A DNA stretch of 64,000 bases from Paenibacillus sp. P25. Its GTDB lineage: Bacteria; Bacillota; Bacilli; Paenibacillales; NBRC-103111. The first letter of the stretch is position 1, and each line of letters opens with the position of its first letter. The DNA lies in the NCBI GenBank assembly GCA_024704175.1, contig CP085629.1:1612001-1676000 (forward strand), given 5' to 3'. Below the pieces are notes generated by a model, which saw only the letters and a program-made list of their open reading frames with translations, searched no databases and was not told the origin of the DNA. Positions 54,929-63,746 of this stretch are shown here, one piece after another. Position numbers and translations under genes: made by a program.

Positions 54929-56518
54929 ATGTTCGATTGGAGGCAGCTGCTTAAACAAAAGAACGGGGAAGCACGAGCCCACCAGGAAGAAATGATCGGA
55001 TATTCGAATAAAAGTGTCCTCCACCCGGATTTACAAGAGAAACTTGAGCGGATTAAGCAGGAACTTGGAAATAGTCCGGATGTCAAAATCCGGGAATTTG
55101 AGATTGGAAGCCTTCAAGTCCAAGCCGCCGCCGTTTTTATCGATAATTTAACCGACAAGACGATCGTCGATGATTTTATCATGCGCTCCTTAATGATCGA
55201 AACCGCACAGGGGGTCTTCAGCCATACGGCGGCGGATAGGAACGTCTTTGATTTTATTTATAAAAATGCGCTGGCCGTAGGTGAAATTATCGTCATCAAG
55301 GATTGGCATACACTCATGATGTCCATTTTGTCAGGCAATACGGTCATCATGCTACAAGGCTTTGCGGAAGCGATCAGCGGTGATACGAGAGGGGGCAAAT
55401 CGAGGGAACCTTCGGAGCCGACGTCCCAAGTCGTCATACGGGGGCCTAAGGACGGCTTTACCGAGAATATCGCGACCAATGTCTCCCTCATTCGCCGGCG
55501 GGTCAAAAGTCCCAACCTTTGGCTGGAAACCTTCCGAATCGGCAAGGTGACATATACCACTGTCGCGATCATGTATATCAATGGCATCGTCAACGATCAG
55601 CTCGTGCAGGAAGTGAAGCGAAGGCTGAATGATATACAAATCGACGGTGTCTTGGAATCCGGGTACATTGAAGAGCTGATTCAGGACACGTCCTTCAGTC
55701 CCTTTCCCACCATATACAGTACCGAACGGCCGGATGCTGTAGCCGGCAATTTATTGGAAGGACGCATAGCTGTTCTTGTGGAAGGGACACCGTTTGTTCT
55801 GATCCTGCCTACGACGTTCTTTATGTACTTTCAGTCCGTTGAAGATTATTATCAGCGTTTCGATATCGGAATAGCGATTCGGTTGTTAAGGTATTTGACT
55901 TTCTTCATTTCCTTACTGGGACCTTCCATTTATATTGCGGCCATTACTTTCCACCAGGAGATGATCCCCACGCCTCTTTTGGTCAGTTTGGCGGCCCAAA
56001 GGGAAGGCGTTCCTTTTCCGGCTTTCGTCGAGGCGTTCATCATGGAGGCCAGCTTCGAGATCTTGCGGGAGGCCGGCGTTCGCATGCCGCGGGCTGTCGG
56101 ACAAGCGGTATCGATCGTAGGCGCGATCGTCTTGGGACAAGCGGCGGTGCAAGCGGGGATCGTCTCATCGGCGATGGTGATTGTGGTCTCGATTACGGGG
56201 ATCGCCAGCTTTGCCACCCCGGCATTCAATATGGCGATATCGGTGCGTTTGCTCCGATTTTTGCTCATGTTTTTGGTCGCCACCCTCGGCTTTTACGGTA
56301 TTGCTGTCAGCAACATTATGATTGTCGCCCATCTATGCAGCTTGCGTTCATTTGGGGTACCGTATATGGCTCCGCTCGCTCCGTTCATTCCGGCGGACCA
56401 GAAGGATGCCGTACTGCGTCTGCCGTTATGGTCATTCCTTACGCGCCCCCGGTTGATCAGCCAAAAGAATGTCAACCGAATGGAGCAAGATATGAAGCCT
56501 TCTCCTCCGAAGGAATAG
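54929..56518 (+). CDS. Spore germinant receptor subunit A (GerA family)
   Basis: A 529-residue subunit of the inner spore membrane nutrient receptor. The soluble N-terminal half includes DVKIREFEIGSLQVQAAAVF and VVIRGPKDGFTENIATNVSL with IRRRVKSPNLW, a hallmark of GerAA/GerKA. The C-terminal half has about five to six spans (YLTFFISLLGPSIYIAAITF, GQAVSIVGAIVLGQAAVQAG) and the conserved AFNMAISVRLLRFLLMF. GAAGGAGGG precedes ATG 54929. Intact; order A-C-B with the next two genes. Not assigned to a particular receptor (GerA, GerB or GerK type). Confidence 0.95.
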   Translation: MFDWRQLLKQKNGEARAHQEEMIGYSNKSVLHPDLQEKLERIKQELGNSPDVKIREFEIGSLQVQAAAVFIDNLTDKTIVDDFIMRSLMIETAQGVFSHTAADRNVFDFIYKNALAVGEIIVIKDWHTLMMSILSGNTVIMLQGFAEAISGDTRGGKSREPSEPTSQVVIRGPKDGFTENIATNVSLIRRRVKSPNLWLETFRIGKVTYTTVAIMYINGIVNDQLVQEVKRRLNDIQIDGVLESGYIEELIQDTSFSPFPTIYSTERPDAVAGNLLEGRIAVLVEGTPFVLILPTTFFMYFQSVEDYYQRFDIGIAIRLLRYLTFFISLLGPSIYIAAITFHQEMIPTPLLVSLAAQREGVPFPAFVEAFIMEASFEILREAGVRMPRAVGQAVSIVGAIVLGQAAVQAGIVSSAMVIVVSITGIASFATPAFNMAISVRLLRFLLMFLVATLGFYGIAVSNIMIVAHLCSLRSFGVPYMAPLAPFIPADQKDAVLRLPLWSFLTRPRLISQKNVNRMEQDMKPSPPKE

Positions 56519-56545
56519 AACAGCACGGGCACTGGGAGGGTACAT

Positions 56546-57779
56546 ATGAAAGTGAAACGGGGTATCCGGGTCCTTGTGTTTTTCGGGATGGTGCTGCTTC
56601 TGACAGGTCGCTGGAACAGGAGAGAACTCAAAGATCTGGCCTTTGTTTCGGCTATAGGGATAGATAAAGCACCGGAAGCCGACGAATATAAGATATCCTT
56701 TCAAATCATTAATCCGAGCTCGGTTTCGGCGGGAGGAGCATCGGGAGGAGTGGGAGGACAAACGCCTGTTCCGATCACGGTCTATTCGGGGACGGGAAAG
56801 ACCGTTTTCGAAGCGATCCGCAAAACATCGAAAAAAGTACCGCGTCAGCTATTCTTTGCCCATATGCAGCTGATGATCATTGGCGAACCGTTCGCAAGAG
56901 AAGGCATTCAGGAGCTGTTTGATTATTTTGAGCGTTCCCACGAAATCCGTCTCACCACAATGGTGCTCGTCGCCAGAGGAATCGAAGCCGGGCAAATTGT
57001 CAGGATGCTTACACCGCTGGAGAAGATTCCGGCCAATTCGATTGCAGGAAAACTGAAAATGACCTCAAGACTTTGGTCTGAAAATATTAGAGTCGAAATA
57101 GATGAGGTGATCAAGGCTCTGGTAAGCGAAGGTGAGCCCATGATCAGCGGGGTGATCATCGCAGGGGACCCGGAAGCCGGAGGGAAGAGATCCAACGTGC
57201 AGGAATCGGAGCTTCCGGCTCAGCTGGATATATCAGGTATCGCCCTGTTTAAAAACGGAAAGCTAAATCGATGGCTGGATGGGGAAGCGGGACGAGGGGC
57301 CTTATGGATTCGAAATAAAATGAGGAGCACCGTTGTCGAACTGGATTGCAATGATAAAAAAGACGCCGTCGGCATTGAAATTGTGCGATCCCATACGAAT
57401 ATTGAAGCGGAGATTCAAAACGGGAAACCGGTATTCCATATCACTATCAAGGAAGAGGGGAATATTAGCGAAGCAAAATGTCCATTGGATTTGAGTAAAA
57501 CCGAAGAAATCGCCAAGCTGGAAAAACAATGGGTAGCGGAGACAAAGAAGGAAGTTATGGGCGCAAATGAATGCCGCCCGGAAAGAGGGAAGCGACGTCT
57601 TCGGTTTTGGGGAAGCAGTGAACCGGACAAACCCGAAAGCATGGAATAAAATGAAAAAGGAGTGGGACAAGATCTTTGCCGAGAGCAAGGTGGACATCAA
57701 GGTGGATGCATTCATTCGGCGTTCGGGCATGCGCTTAAAGCCTTATCTGTCAGAACAAGAGGGAGCCGGAAAAGAATGA
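56546..57779 (+). CDS. Spore germinant receptor subunit C (Ger(x)C family), lipobox Cys replaced by Arg, one apparent frameshift
   Basis: About 410 residues. Normally a lipoprotein subunit of the receptor. The N-terminal part reads VLVFFGMVLLLTGRWNRREL where the family has LTGCWDRRE, so codon 22 is CGC (Arg) instead of TGC/TGT (Cys). Lipid attachment should fail unless this is a sequence error. The rest is normal: LAFVSAIGIDKAPEADEYKI, KVPRQLFFAHMQLMIIGEPF, YFERSHEIRLTTMVLVARG. A slip near 57560 restores AMNAARKEGSDVFGFGEAVN with PKAWNKMKKEWDKIF, the typical end, to 57779. GGAGGGTAC precedes ATG 56546. Confidence 0.9.
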
Positions 57780-57792
57780 GGGGCAGGGGGAT

Positions 57793-58911
57793 ATGGAAAA
57801 CGCGAGAATTAACGTAAACCAACTGTTTGCTTTAATCGTTTTGTTTGAGTTTGGAACCGCTATTGTCTTGCCTATAGGATTTGTATCGGAGCAGAGTGTC
57901 TGGATATCGATATTACTGGCGCTGGTCGGCGGTCGCCTGTTGTATCTTATCTATGATTATCTTTATCGCCAGTATCCCAGTCTGCCTCTCAGCGGTTATA
58001 TCCGGAAAATATTCGGCAACTGGATCGGTTGGCCGGTAAGCCTCTTATATCTGGGGTTCTTCATCCATAATGATGCAAGAGTTTTGCGGGAAACCGGCGA
58101 GCCGCTGGTCACTACGGCATATGATCAGACGCCTTTATTCGCAATCAATGCATTTTTGATGATTGCGGTTATTTATGTGCTGCATAAAGGGATAGAAGTA
58201 TTGGCAAGAACGGGAGAAATCTATCTGCTGATCATGATTGCTTTAGGCTTTTTCGGGAATGTATTCGTTTTAATTTCCGGTGTCATGAACATTGATAATC
58301 TGTTCCCTATATTTGGCGAGGGGTGGAAGCCTGTTGTGGAATCCGCTTTTCGCAATATCCTCATGTTTCCCTTCGGTGAGATGATTTGTTTTGCGACGAT
58401 TTTCCCCTACCTGAATAAGACGCAATCGGGAAGGAGGACGGGAGTGATCGCCCTGATCTGCAGCGGGCTCATATTAAGCTTCACCCATGCCATTGAAATT
58501 TCCGTGCTGGGGGCCAACATTTATGGCCGGTCCACTTTTCCTTTATTTTTGATGATTACCAAGGTGAACATTGCGGATTTTCTGCAGCGTATGGATGCCA
58601 TCGTCATTCTTACCTTGATCATCAATGCTTTCTTCAAATGTACGATTAATTGTTACGCCGCCGTCAGCGTTGCCGCTGATTTATTCCATGTGAAGAAGCC
58701 GCAGAAATTAGTAATGCCCGTAGGACTAACGATTCTTTTCTCCTCGATGATAACAGCGGGCAGCTGGACAGAGTTTGCGCTGAAAGGGAAAGAATTGATC
58801 ATGGGCTTCTTCTTGCCTCTTCTCAGCGTGATCATTCCTGTCCTGCTGCTGGCAGTCCATCAGTTGCGTAAACGTTTCGGTCTATACCGGACCGATTCCA
58901 AGGGCGAATAA
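57793..58911 (+). CDS. Spore germinant receptor subunit B (GerB family, APC-type permease)
   Basis: A 372-residue integral membrane subunit with ten predicted spans, the amino-acid-permease-like part of the receptor that binds germinant. Features: INVNQLFALIVLFEFGTAIV, LSGYIRKIFGNWIGWPVSLL, LFPIFGEGWKPVVESAFRNI with LMFPFGEMICFATIFPYL, and LGANIYGRSTFPLFLMITKV. Intact, 13 bases after subunit C. Completes a tricistronic operon expected to be read by sigma-G in the forespore; I did not find a confident sigma-G promoter. Confidence 0.94.
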   Translation: MENARINVNQLFALIVLFEFGTAIVLPIGFVSEQSVWISILLALVGGRLLYLIYDYLYRQYPSLPLSGYIRKIFGNWIGWPVSLLYLGFFIHNDARVLRETGEPLVTTAYDQTPLFAINAFLMIAVIYVLHKGIEVLARTGEIYLLIMIALGFFGNVFVLISGVMNIDNLFPIFGEGWKPVVESAFRNILMFPFGEMICFATIFPYLNKTQSGRRTGVIALICSGLILSFTHAIEISVLGANIYGRSTFPLFLMITKVNIADFLQRMDAIVILTLIINAFFKCTINCYAAVSVAADLFHVKKPQKLVMPVGLTILFSSMITAGSWTEFALKGKELIMGFFLPLLSVIIPVLLLAVHQLRKRFGLYRTDSKGE

Positions 58912-59010
58912 ATCCTTTCGGCAAGGCTCTGTATCCGCTGCAATTTTACTCCGGCGCCGCATAGCAAAAACCTCCGGATTGTCATCCGGCGGCAAACTTT
59001 CGCCAATGCG

Positions 59011-60229
59011 CTAATGGCTGATGCTTCGCCCCTCTGCGGAGTAATCCGCTTCTTTGCTGGTGAAGAGCAGTAAACAACAGCTGATCAGCATGACGACGGC
59101 GGCGACGAACCAGACGGCCGACATGGCGTACTTTTCCGAAAGCATGCCGGCCACAACGGGAGATACACCGCCGGCCACCATGCCGATATTCATCACGAAG
59201 CCGACGGCCGACCCGGTAAGCTGCTTGGGCACCATCTGTGAGGTGACCGCCAGTACAACCGGTGTGATAGGGTAACCGAAGAAGCCGAGCAGCAGGATCA
59301 GCACCGTGATGAGCCAGACCGGGAAATCGATGACGAGTGCCGCCATCAGGATGCCGCTGAGCATGGTGATCGCGACAAGCACCCATTTTTTCCGGAACAG
59401 CGAGCCCTTGTCGCAGTACCGCCCGATGAGATACCCACCGACAGCGCCGGATAAACCCAGGAGGCTGGCGATGGTACCGCCCACCCCGAGACTCATGTGC
59501 TTCACATTCATCAGGAACGTAGGCGCCCATAGGAGAACGATCCACCAGCCGGACAATAAGATAAAATAGTAGATGGCAATCAAAATCACGGAAGGATGCG
59601 AAAAGATCCGGCTGACCGGGAGTTTGTCCTCTGCGGGTCGCTGATCTTTGTATGCGTTTTCAGTGGAACGGTCGTTCTTCACCAGGATCCCGTACAGCAC
59701 GGCAATGATAAGACCGAGCAGGCAGGCGACGTAGAACACCATCCGCCATCCGTAGACGGGCCCGATCACGGCGCCGAGCCAGGTGCCGAAGAATCCGCCG
59801 ATCGGATACCCCGACCAATAGAGCGCCATGACGGTGGTACGGTCGCCGGTCCGTCGTCACTTTGGCGACCTCGAAGGAAGCGGCCGGCCAGAAGATGCCT
59901 TCCCCGATGCCCGTAAGCACCCGGAAGACCATCATCGTCGTGAATCCGGCGGTCATCCCGGTAAGCCCGGTCGCGAGCGAGAACAAGACGAGGCCGAAAA
60001 TCAGAATCGGTTTGCCGCTGAGCTTGTCGGACAGAATGCCGGCGATAAAGAGGAAGGCGATAAACCCGTAGAAGAACGAGCTCAGAAGCAGTCCGGACAA
60101 GCCTTTATCCAGCCCGAATTCCTTGGCGATTAGGCCGATGGATGATGACATGACCATTCGGTCCACCGAATACATCATATAGCCTAGTCCGCATAAGAGA
60201 GATACCAACACCATTTTTCTCGTATCCAT
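59011..60229 (-). CDS. MFS transporter, anion:cation symporter-like (one apparent frameshift)
   Basis: About 406 residues. It begins MDTRKMVLVSLLCGLGYMMY with SVDRMVMSSSIGLIAKEFGL, a start typical of the hexuronate/aromatic acid ACS family. RVLTGIGEGIFWPAASFEVA is the span 4-5 motif. A slip near 59840 links VAKVTT to TTVMALYWSGYPIGGFFGTW. The second half includes LLGLSGAVGGYLIGRYCDKG and PITPVVLAVTSQMVPKQLTG. No metabolic partner genes are adjacent. A LacI/CcpA-like site (TTGTAAACGCTTTACT, 60338) lies about 110 bases upstream. Confidence 0.87.
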
Positions 60230-60450
60230 TCCATCACTCCCATCGGTTATGGTCGACGCCTAAGATTCATATTAATGAAAGGGAAAAGCCGGCGTCTTAT
60301 TAAAATGCGAAGGAAAGTTGCAAAAACGGAAATGGTTTGTAAACGCTTTACTCTCGTGAAAAAATCCAATGGTTTATTCATTATTACAAAATTTAGGCTT
60401 TACAAAATGCCTGTCAAAGGGTTAAAATTTAATCAACTAAATATTTTATT

Positions 60451-60582
60451 GTCGCTGAGTTTTCTTTCTGAAAAACGGGGAACCAAGTAACATGGGGTGA
60501 ATCCTCTCGGCACGGTCCATTGTGCCGGAGGTAGGGCGATTTCTCACCGCCCGAATCCGTCAGCTAACCTCGTAAGCGAATG
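60451..60582 (+). ncRNA. ydaO/yuaA-type c-di-AMP riboswitch
   Basis: The conserved core is complete: GGGGTGAATCCTCTCGGC, GGTAGGGCGATT with CCGCCCGAATCCGTCAGC, and TAACCTCGTAAGCGA, closed by TCGCT at the 5' end pairing with AGCGA. It is followed by a strong terminator, so c-di-AMP binding should promote termination. The gene controlled is the small protein at 60823, if no transcript passes elsewhere. Confidence 0.9.
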
Positions 60583-60607
60583 TGGGAAGGATAGATTTGT
60601 TAAACAA

Positions 60608-60634
60608 ACACAAGGTCTAGCCTTGTGTTTTTTA
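60608..60634 (+). terminator. Riboswitch terminator
   Basis: ACACAAGG and CCTTGTGT arms with a 5-base loop are followed by six T, directly after the c-di-AMP aptamer. A further stem GGTAAACG/CGTTTACC (60680-60728) lies before the next gene. Confidence 0.88.
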
Positions 60635-60822
60635 GTTGGTGCGAATTTATAAGTTATCGTAATTTTTCGCATCAACCTCGGTAAACGCGCTTGTCCTTCC
60701 AGATAAGGTCAGCGCAGACCGTTTACCCTGGTTTCCAAATCATCTGGTTCTATTCCTGCATATAAGAGCACCGTTAGAGGTTTCTCCGTTCCCGCATATG
60801 TATTTTGAGAGGAGGATTGGCT

Positions 60823-60990
60823 ATGGTCTCTAAGGAAAAGCTGTTCGGCTTGTTCGATCTGCTGGATGAAAACGATCAAAAAACCGCCTACGAATTCATG
60901 CAATTTTTGGCGAAACGCAATGGGAAAACGATGGAAGAGGAAGACGTAATAGAACTATTTGGAAAAAATTATTACGTGGTTCCGGATTAA
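60823..60990 (+). CDS. 55-residue protein downstream of the c-di-AMP riboswitch
   Basis: It begins MVSKEKLFGLFDLLDENDQK, continues TAYEFMQFLAKRNGKTMEEE and ends FGKNYYVVPD; soluble and acidic. GAGGAGG precedes ATG 60823. The LFDLLDENDQ..AYEFMQFLAKR part resembles small DUF2281-like or antitoxin-like proteins, but I do not recognise it firmly. Being the only gene after the riboswitch makes it a candidate in potassium, osmotic or cell-wall control, as c-di-AMP regulates these. Confidence 0.65.
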   Translation: MVSKEKLFGLFDLLDENDQKTAYEFMQFLAKRNGKTMEEEDVIELFGKNYYVVPD

Positions 60991-60998
60991 TACAGCGA

Positions 60999-61028
60999 AG
61001 CGGCTTCGAAGGAAGCTGCTTTTTTTGC
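60999..61028. terminator. Intrinsic terminator
   Basis: AGCGGCTTC and GAAGCTGCT with a GAAG loop are followed by seven T on the plus strand. It ends the small gene and lies next to the stop of the convergent gene. Confidence 0.82.
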
Positions 61029-61030
61029 AT

Positions 61031-61990
61031 TTATGGAAGTTTTGTCCAAGCCGCCACCAGCCTGTCTAACCCAAAGGCGCTGATCATCATTCGTTCCTTT
61101 TTATTGCCGAGCAGCGCCTTGGACCAATCGACGAAGCCGCCGTCCCCGATCATCAGCTCTTCACCGCCAATCGTTACTATTATGCTGAATTGCAAGCCTT
61201 GGTAGTAGCGGTTATCCGCCTTGTCTGTATGTTCATTCCTAATAACCGAAACTTCCGGTAATTTCTCTTGGATATATTCGATCACCCTGACTGCAAGCCC
61301 TTCGCTATCCGTATATCCGCTTCGGCTGTTGAAGCTGACGGTAATCTTGGTTTGGAAGAGTGTCTGGAAGATGCTTTGGTATAACGCGATGTGCTCCAGG
61401 ACGGCTTGTTTCTCGAAGGCATAGGAGCCTGTATCTTTCCCTGAGACAACCATGCAGAACAAATGAAAATGGGGGAGAAGGCCGGGATGATCATAAAACT
61501 GGGCCCTGACATGCCGGTGAGTCGTGCAGTACCTTATAAGCTCTTCACGGGAATTCGGTGTCCCTCTTTGAATGGAATCGCAGATATGAAGCGCCAATAG
61601 ATTGGTGGCATCCGCTACCACTTCCGTTCCTCTTAAGGCGGAGATCACGTTATTTTGGTCGACGGGACCCACGATGGAGCACGAACCTAAGGGAGCAACC
61701 GGCGATAATTGGATGGGAGTATAGGAAGCGCTCTCGGCCATTTCCAGAAGCGTCAGCTCCAATCTCTTCAGCTCCAGCGGATGGGTTCCGGCTGGATGAA
61801 CGAACCGGTTGGCCCGATAACGGCGAAGCAGCTCGGCCGCGGAAGCGGTTCTCGTTCTCTGTCTGAAGACTTCCAGCAGTAACGTGCTTAAATCGGATAA
61901 CGGCGACCCTTCGCTTAGCAGCGTCAATACTTCATTGGAGCCCAGCTTTTTTACAATCCTCTGAATTTCTTTCGTCTCCTCGATGCTCAT
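61031..61990 (-). CDS. Class II aminoacyl-tRNA synthetase-like protein of unknown function
   Basis: A 319-residue intact protein. The N-terminal helical part carries RTRTASAAELLRRYRANRFV. The middle has LKRLELTLLEMAESASYTPI with LSPVAPLGSCSIVGPVDQNN. The C-terminal end has YYQGLQFSIIVTIGGEELMI followed by GDGGFVDWSKALLGNKKERM and MISAFGLDRLVAAW, a pattern like motifs 2-3 of class II synthetase catalytic cores (glycine-rich strand then G.G..R-like helix, here FGLDRL). It is not a housekeeping synthetase and may be a HisZ-like or amide-forming paralogue. Monocistronic. Confidence 0.6.
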   Translation of the reverse strand: MSIEETKEIQRIVKKLGSNEVLTLLSEGSPLSDLSTLLLEVFRQRTRTASAAELLRRYRANRFVHPAGTHPLELKRLELTLLEMAESASYTPIQLSPVAPLGSCSIVGPVDQNNVISALRGTEVVADATNLLALHICDSIQRGTPNSREELIRYCTTHRHVRAQFYDHPGLLPHFHLFCMVVSGKDTGSYAFEKQAVLEHIALYQSIFQTLFQTKITVSFNSRSGYTDSEGLAVRVIEYIQEKLPEVSVIRNEHTDKADNRYYQGLQFSIIVTIGGEELMIGDGGFVDWSKALLGNKKERMMISAFGLDRLVAAWTKLP

Positions 61991-62184
61991 GGTTCGCCCC
62001 CCATAATCGAAAATTGGAAATGAATGTTTGTAACATTATACAAGAAAATGAGGTTATCTGCTATCCTAATTACAGAGTTTCCGGCCGGAAACTGCCTATT
62101 TTCGTTTAGAAGACGCCATATACGGCAAAGCTAGGAAAGATTTGCGCGAATCCGGCCTCAGAATGAAATGGAGGGAACATTTAT

Positions 62185-63120
62185 TTGAGACAAAAAATCA
62201 TTCTGGACGTAGACACGGGAATTGACGACGCATTAGCGATTGCCTATGCCGCAGGCTCTCCGGAAATTGAGCTGCTGGGGGTTACGGTAACCTATGGAAA
62301 CACGCCGCTGTCTAACGCTTTTCGCAATACAGTTGAAATCATGAAACTACTGAAGCAGGAAGCGCGAGTTTTCAAGGGAGCGGAGAAGCCACTGGAGCGG
62401 ACGAAAGAGTACAGCGGCAAATTTCACGGCTCGGACGGACTCGGCGAAACCTTAGGCCCTGCGACGAAATCCGGGACAAGCCCGATGACGGCGGAAGATT
62501 TTATGATAGAGCAGGTTCATAGGTATGGGCCGGAGCTGACGATCGTTACGACCGGGCCGCTGACCAATCTCGCGAAGGCAATCAAGAAGGATCCGTCCAT
62601 CGCAAGCAAGGTCTGCCAAGTGGTCTCCATGGGCGGGGCTGTCATGTCTCCCGGGAATGTCACCAAATTTGCCGAAGCCAACATTTATATGGATCCCGAG
62701 GCGGCGCAAGCGGTATTCGGCTCCGAGTCGCCGATAACCTTAGTTGGTTTGGATGTAACCCGGAAAACGCTGCTCGCCCAGGAGGATATGCTGCGATGGA
62801 GAGGCATAGAGACGGAGGCGGCAAGGTTGTTCGCCGATTTCACCGAGTATTATCTCGATGCGTATAAGCGGAATTATCCGTATTTGCGGGGATGTGCGCT
62901 GCATGATCCCCTGGCGGTTGGTGTGGCCAAGAACCCCGGCTGGGTCCATACGGTGCCGATGTATATCCAGGTCGATTTGGAATCGGACGCGCTCGGAAGA
63001 ACGATGGAGGACCTGCTTCGCGAACCGAAGAGTAAACCGAACACCCAGGTCTGCGTTCAGGTGGAGGCGGAGGCGTTTATGAGGGAATTTTATCAAATCG
63101 TAGAAAAGGCGATAGGGTGA
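62185..63120 (+). CDS. Inosine-uridine preferring nucleoside hydrolase
   Basis: A 311-residue calcium-dependent N-ribohydrolase for nucleoside salvage. The metal site is ILDVDTGIDDALAIAYAAGS (Asp cluster at residues 8-14). The second Asp/His region is NIYMDPEAAQAVFGS, and LHDPLAVGVAKNPGW near residue 236 completes it. GGAGGG precedes TTG 62185, the only start that keeps the family N terminus. The 195-base gap upstream (61991-62184) holds AT-rich sequence and probably the divergent promoters. Confidence 0.93.
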   Translation: MRQKIILDVDTGIDDALAIAYAAGSPEIELLGVTVTYGNTPLSNAFRNTVEIMKLLKQEARVFKGAEKPLERTKEYSGKFHGSDGLGETLGPATKSGTSPMTAEDFMIEQVHRYGPELTIVTTGPLTNLAKAIKKDPSIASKVCQVVSMGGAVMSPGNVTKFAEANIYMDPEAAQAVFGSESPITLVGLDVTRKTLLAQEDMLRWRGIETEAARLFADFTEYYLDAYKRNYPYLRGCALHDPLAVGVAKNPGWVHTVPMYIQVDLESDALGRTMEDLLREPKSKPNTQVCVQVEAEAFMREFYQIVEKAIG

Positions 63121-63387
63121 AAGGGAGAGTTTCTCTTTGAAACTCCCGCTACGCAAAGCGTTTCAGCAGTACGCTCAATATATAGTAAGTTTATTAGGAA
63201 AACATGGATTTCATCAAACATGACGATCCGGTGCGTCAAAGAGAGCCGTAGACAAAAAAGGCGGTTCTCGTACGGCTCTGCACGTTGTTACCGACTGGCC
63301 TGGATAATTTCAAAAAATAACGAGTTGTTTGGAAATCATTGGGTTGAATAAACACAAATAAATGTTGTATTATTATCCGGTAATACT

Positions 63388-63416
63388 TTGACAGTCGAAA
63401 ATAACTTCATATTGAG
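63388..63416 (+). promoter_or_regulatory. Candidate promoter of the cobalamin riboswitch transcript
   Basis: TTGACA (63388-63393) followed 16 bases later by TATTGA (63410), a weak -10. It lies directly before the riboswitch aptamer. The stretch 63121-63387 has no gene. Confidence 0.4.
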
Positions 63417-63417
63417 G

Positions 63418-63608
63418 AAACAGGTGTTGGCCGGAATATTCGTTCCGGTCAAGCTTAAAAGGGAAGTTCGGTGCAAAGCCGACGCGGACCCGCCACTGTG
63501 ACAGAAGAGTCGCGGCAAACATGCCACTGGTTGTATCAACGACCGGGAAGGTCGCTGACGATGATGACGCTGATAGCCAGGAGACCTGCCTGTTTTGACA
63601 GCACTGCT
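63418..63608 (+). ncRNA. Cobalamin (adenosylcobalamin) riboswitch
   Basis: Conserved elements in order: AGGTG near 63422; AAAAGGGAAGTTCGGTGCAA; GCGGACCCGCCACTGTGA (the B12 box region); then GCCAGGAGACCTGCCTG near the 3' end. This matches the cobalamin riboswitch consensus. It is followed by a terminator and by a ferredoxin-like gene, so expression should drop when B12 is plentiful. Confidence 0.95.
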
Positions 63609-63660
63609 TTAACCTACGGGAGATAGGGAGGTGTTAGACATTAACCAACGCACCCGCGAT

Positions 63661-63706
63661 GGGCGTCTTTCCCTTTGTTTATTTTTAAGGGAGAGACGCC
63701 TTTTTA
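63661..63706 (+). terminator. Terminator of the cobalamin riboswitch
   Basis: GGCGTCTTTCCCTT and AAGGGAGAGACGCC arms with an 11-base AT-rich loop are followed by TTTTTA. It forms the expression platform about 50 bases after the aptamer. Confidence 0.88.
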
Positions 63707-63746
63707 TGTTTGCAGATGCCATAAGAGCTAGGATGGGGAGATTGAA

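Noticed and set aside
60338..60352. cre (CcpA) site upstream of the MFS gene
   Set aside because: TTGTAAACGCTTTACT is close to but off by one from the cre consensus and could equally be a LacI-type site; not supported enough for a feature.
60275..60490. 71-codon plus-strand frame before the c-di-AMP riboswitch
   Set aside because: No ribosome binding site, Lys-rich AT-driven composition, and it runs into the riboswitch aptamer.
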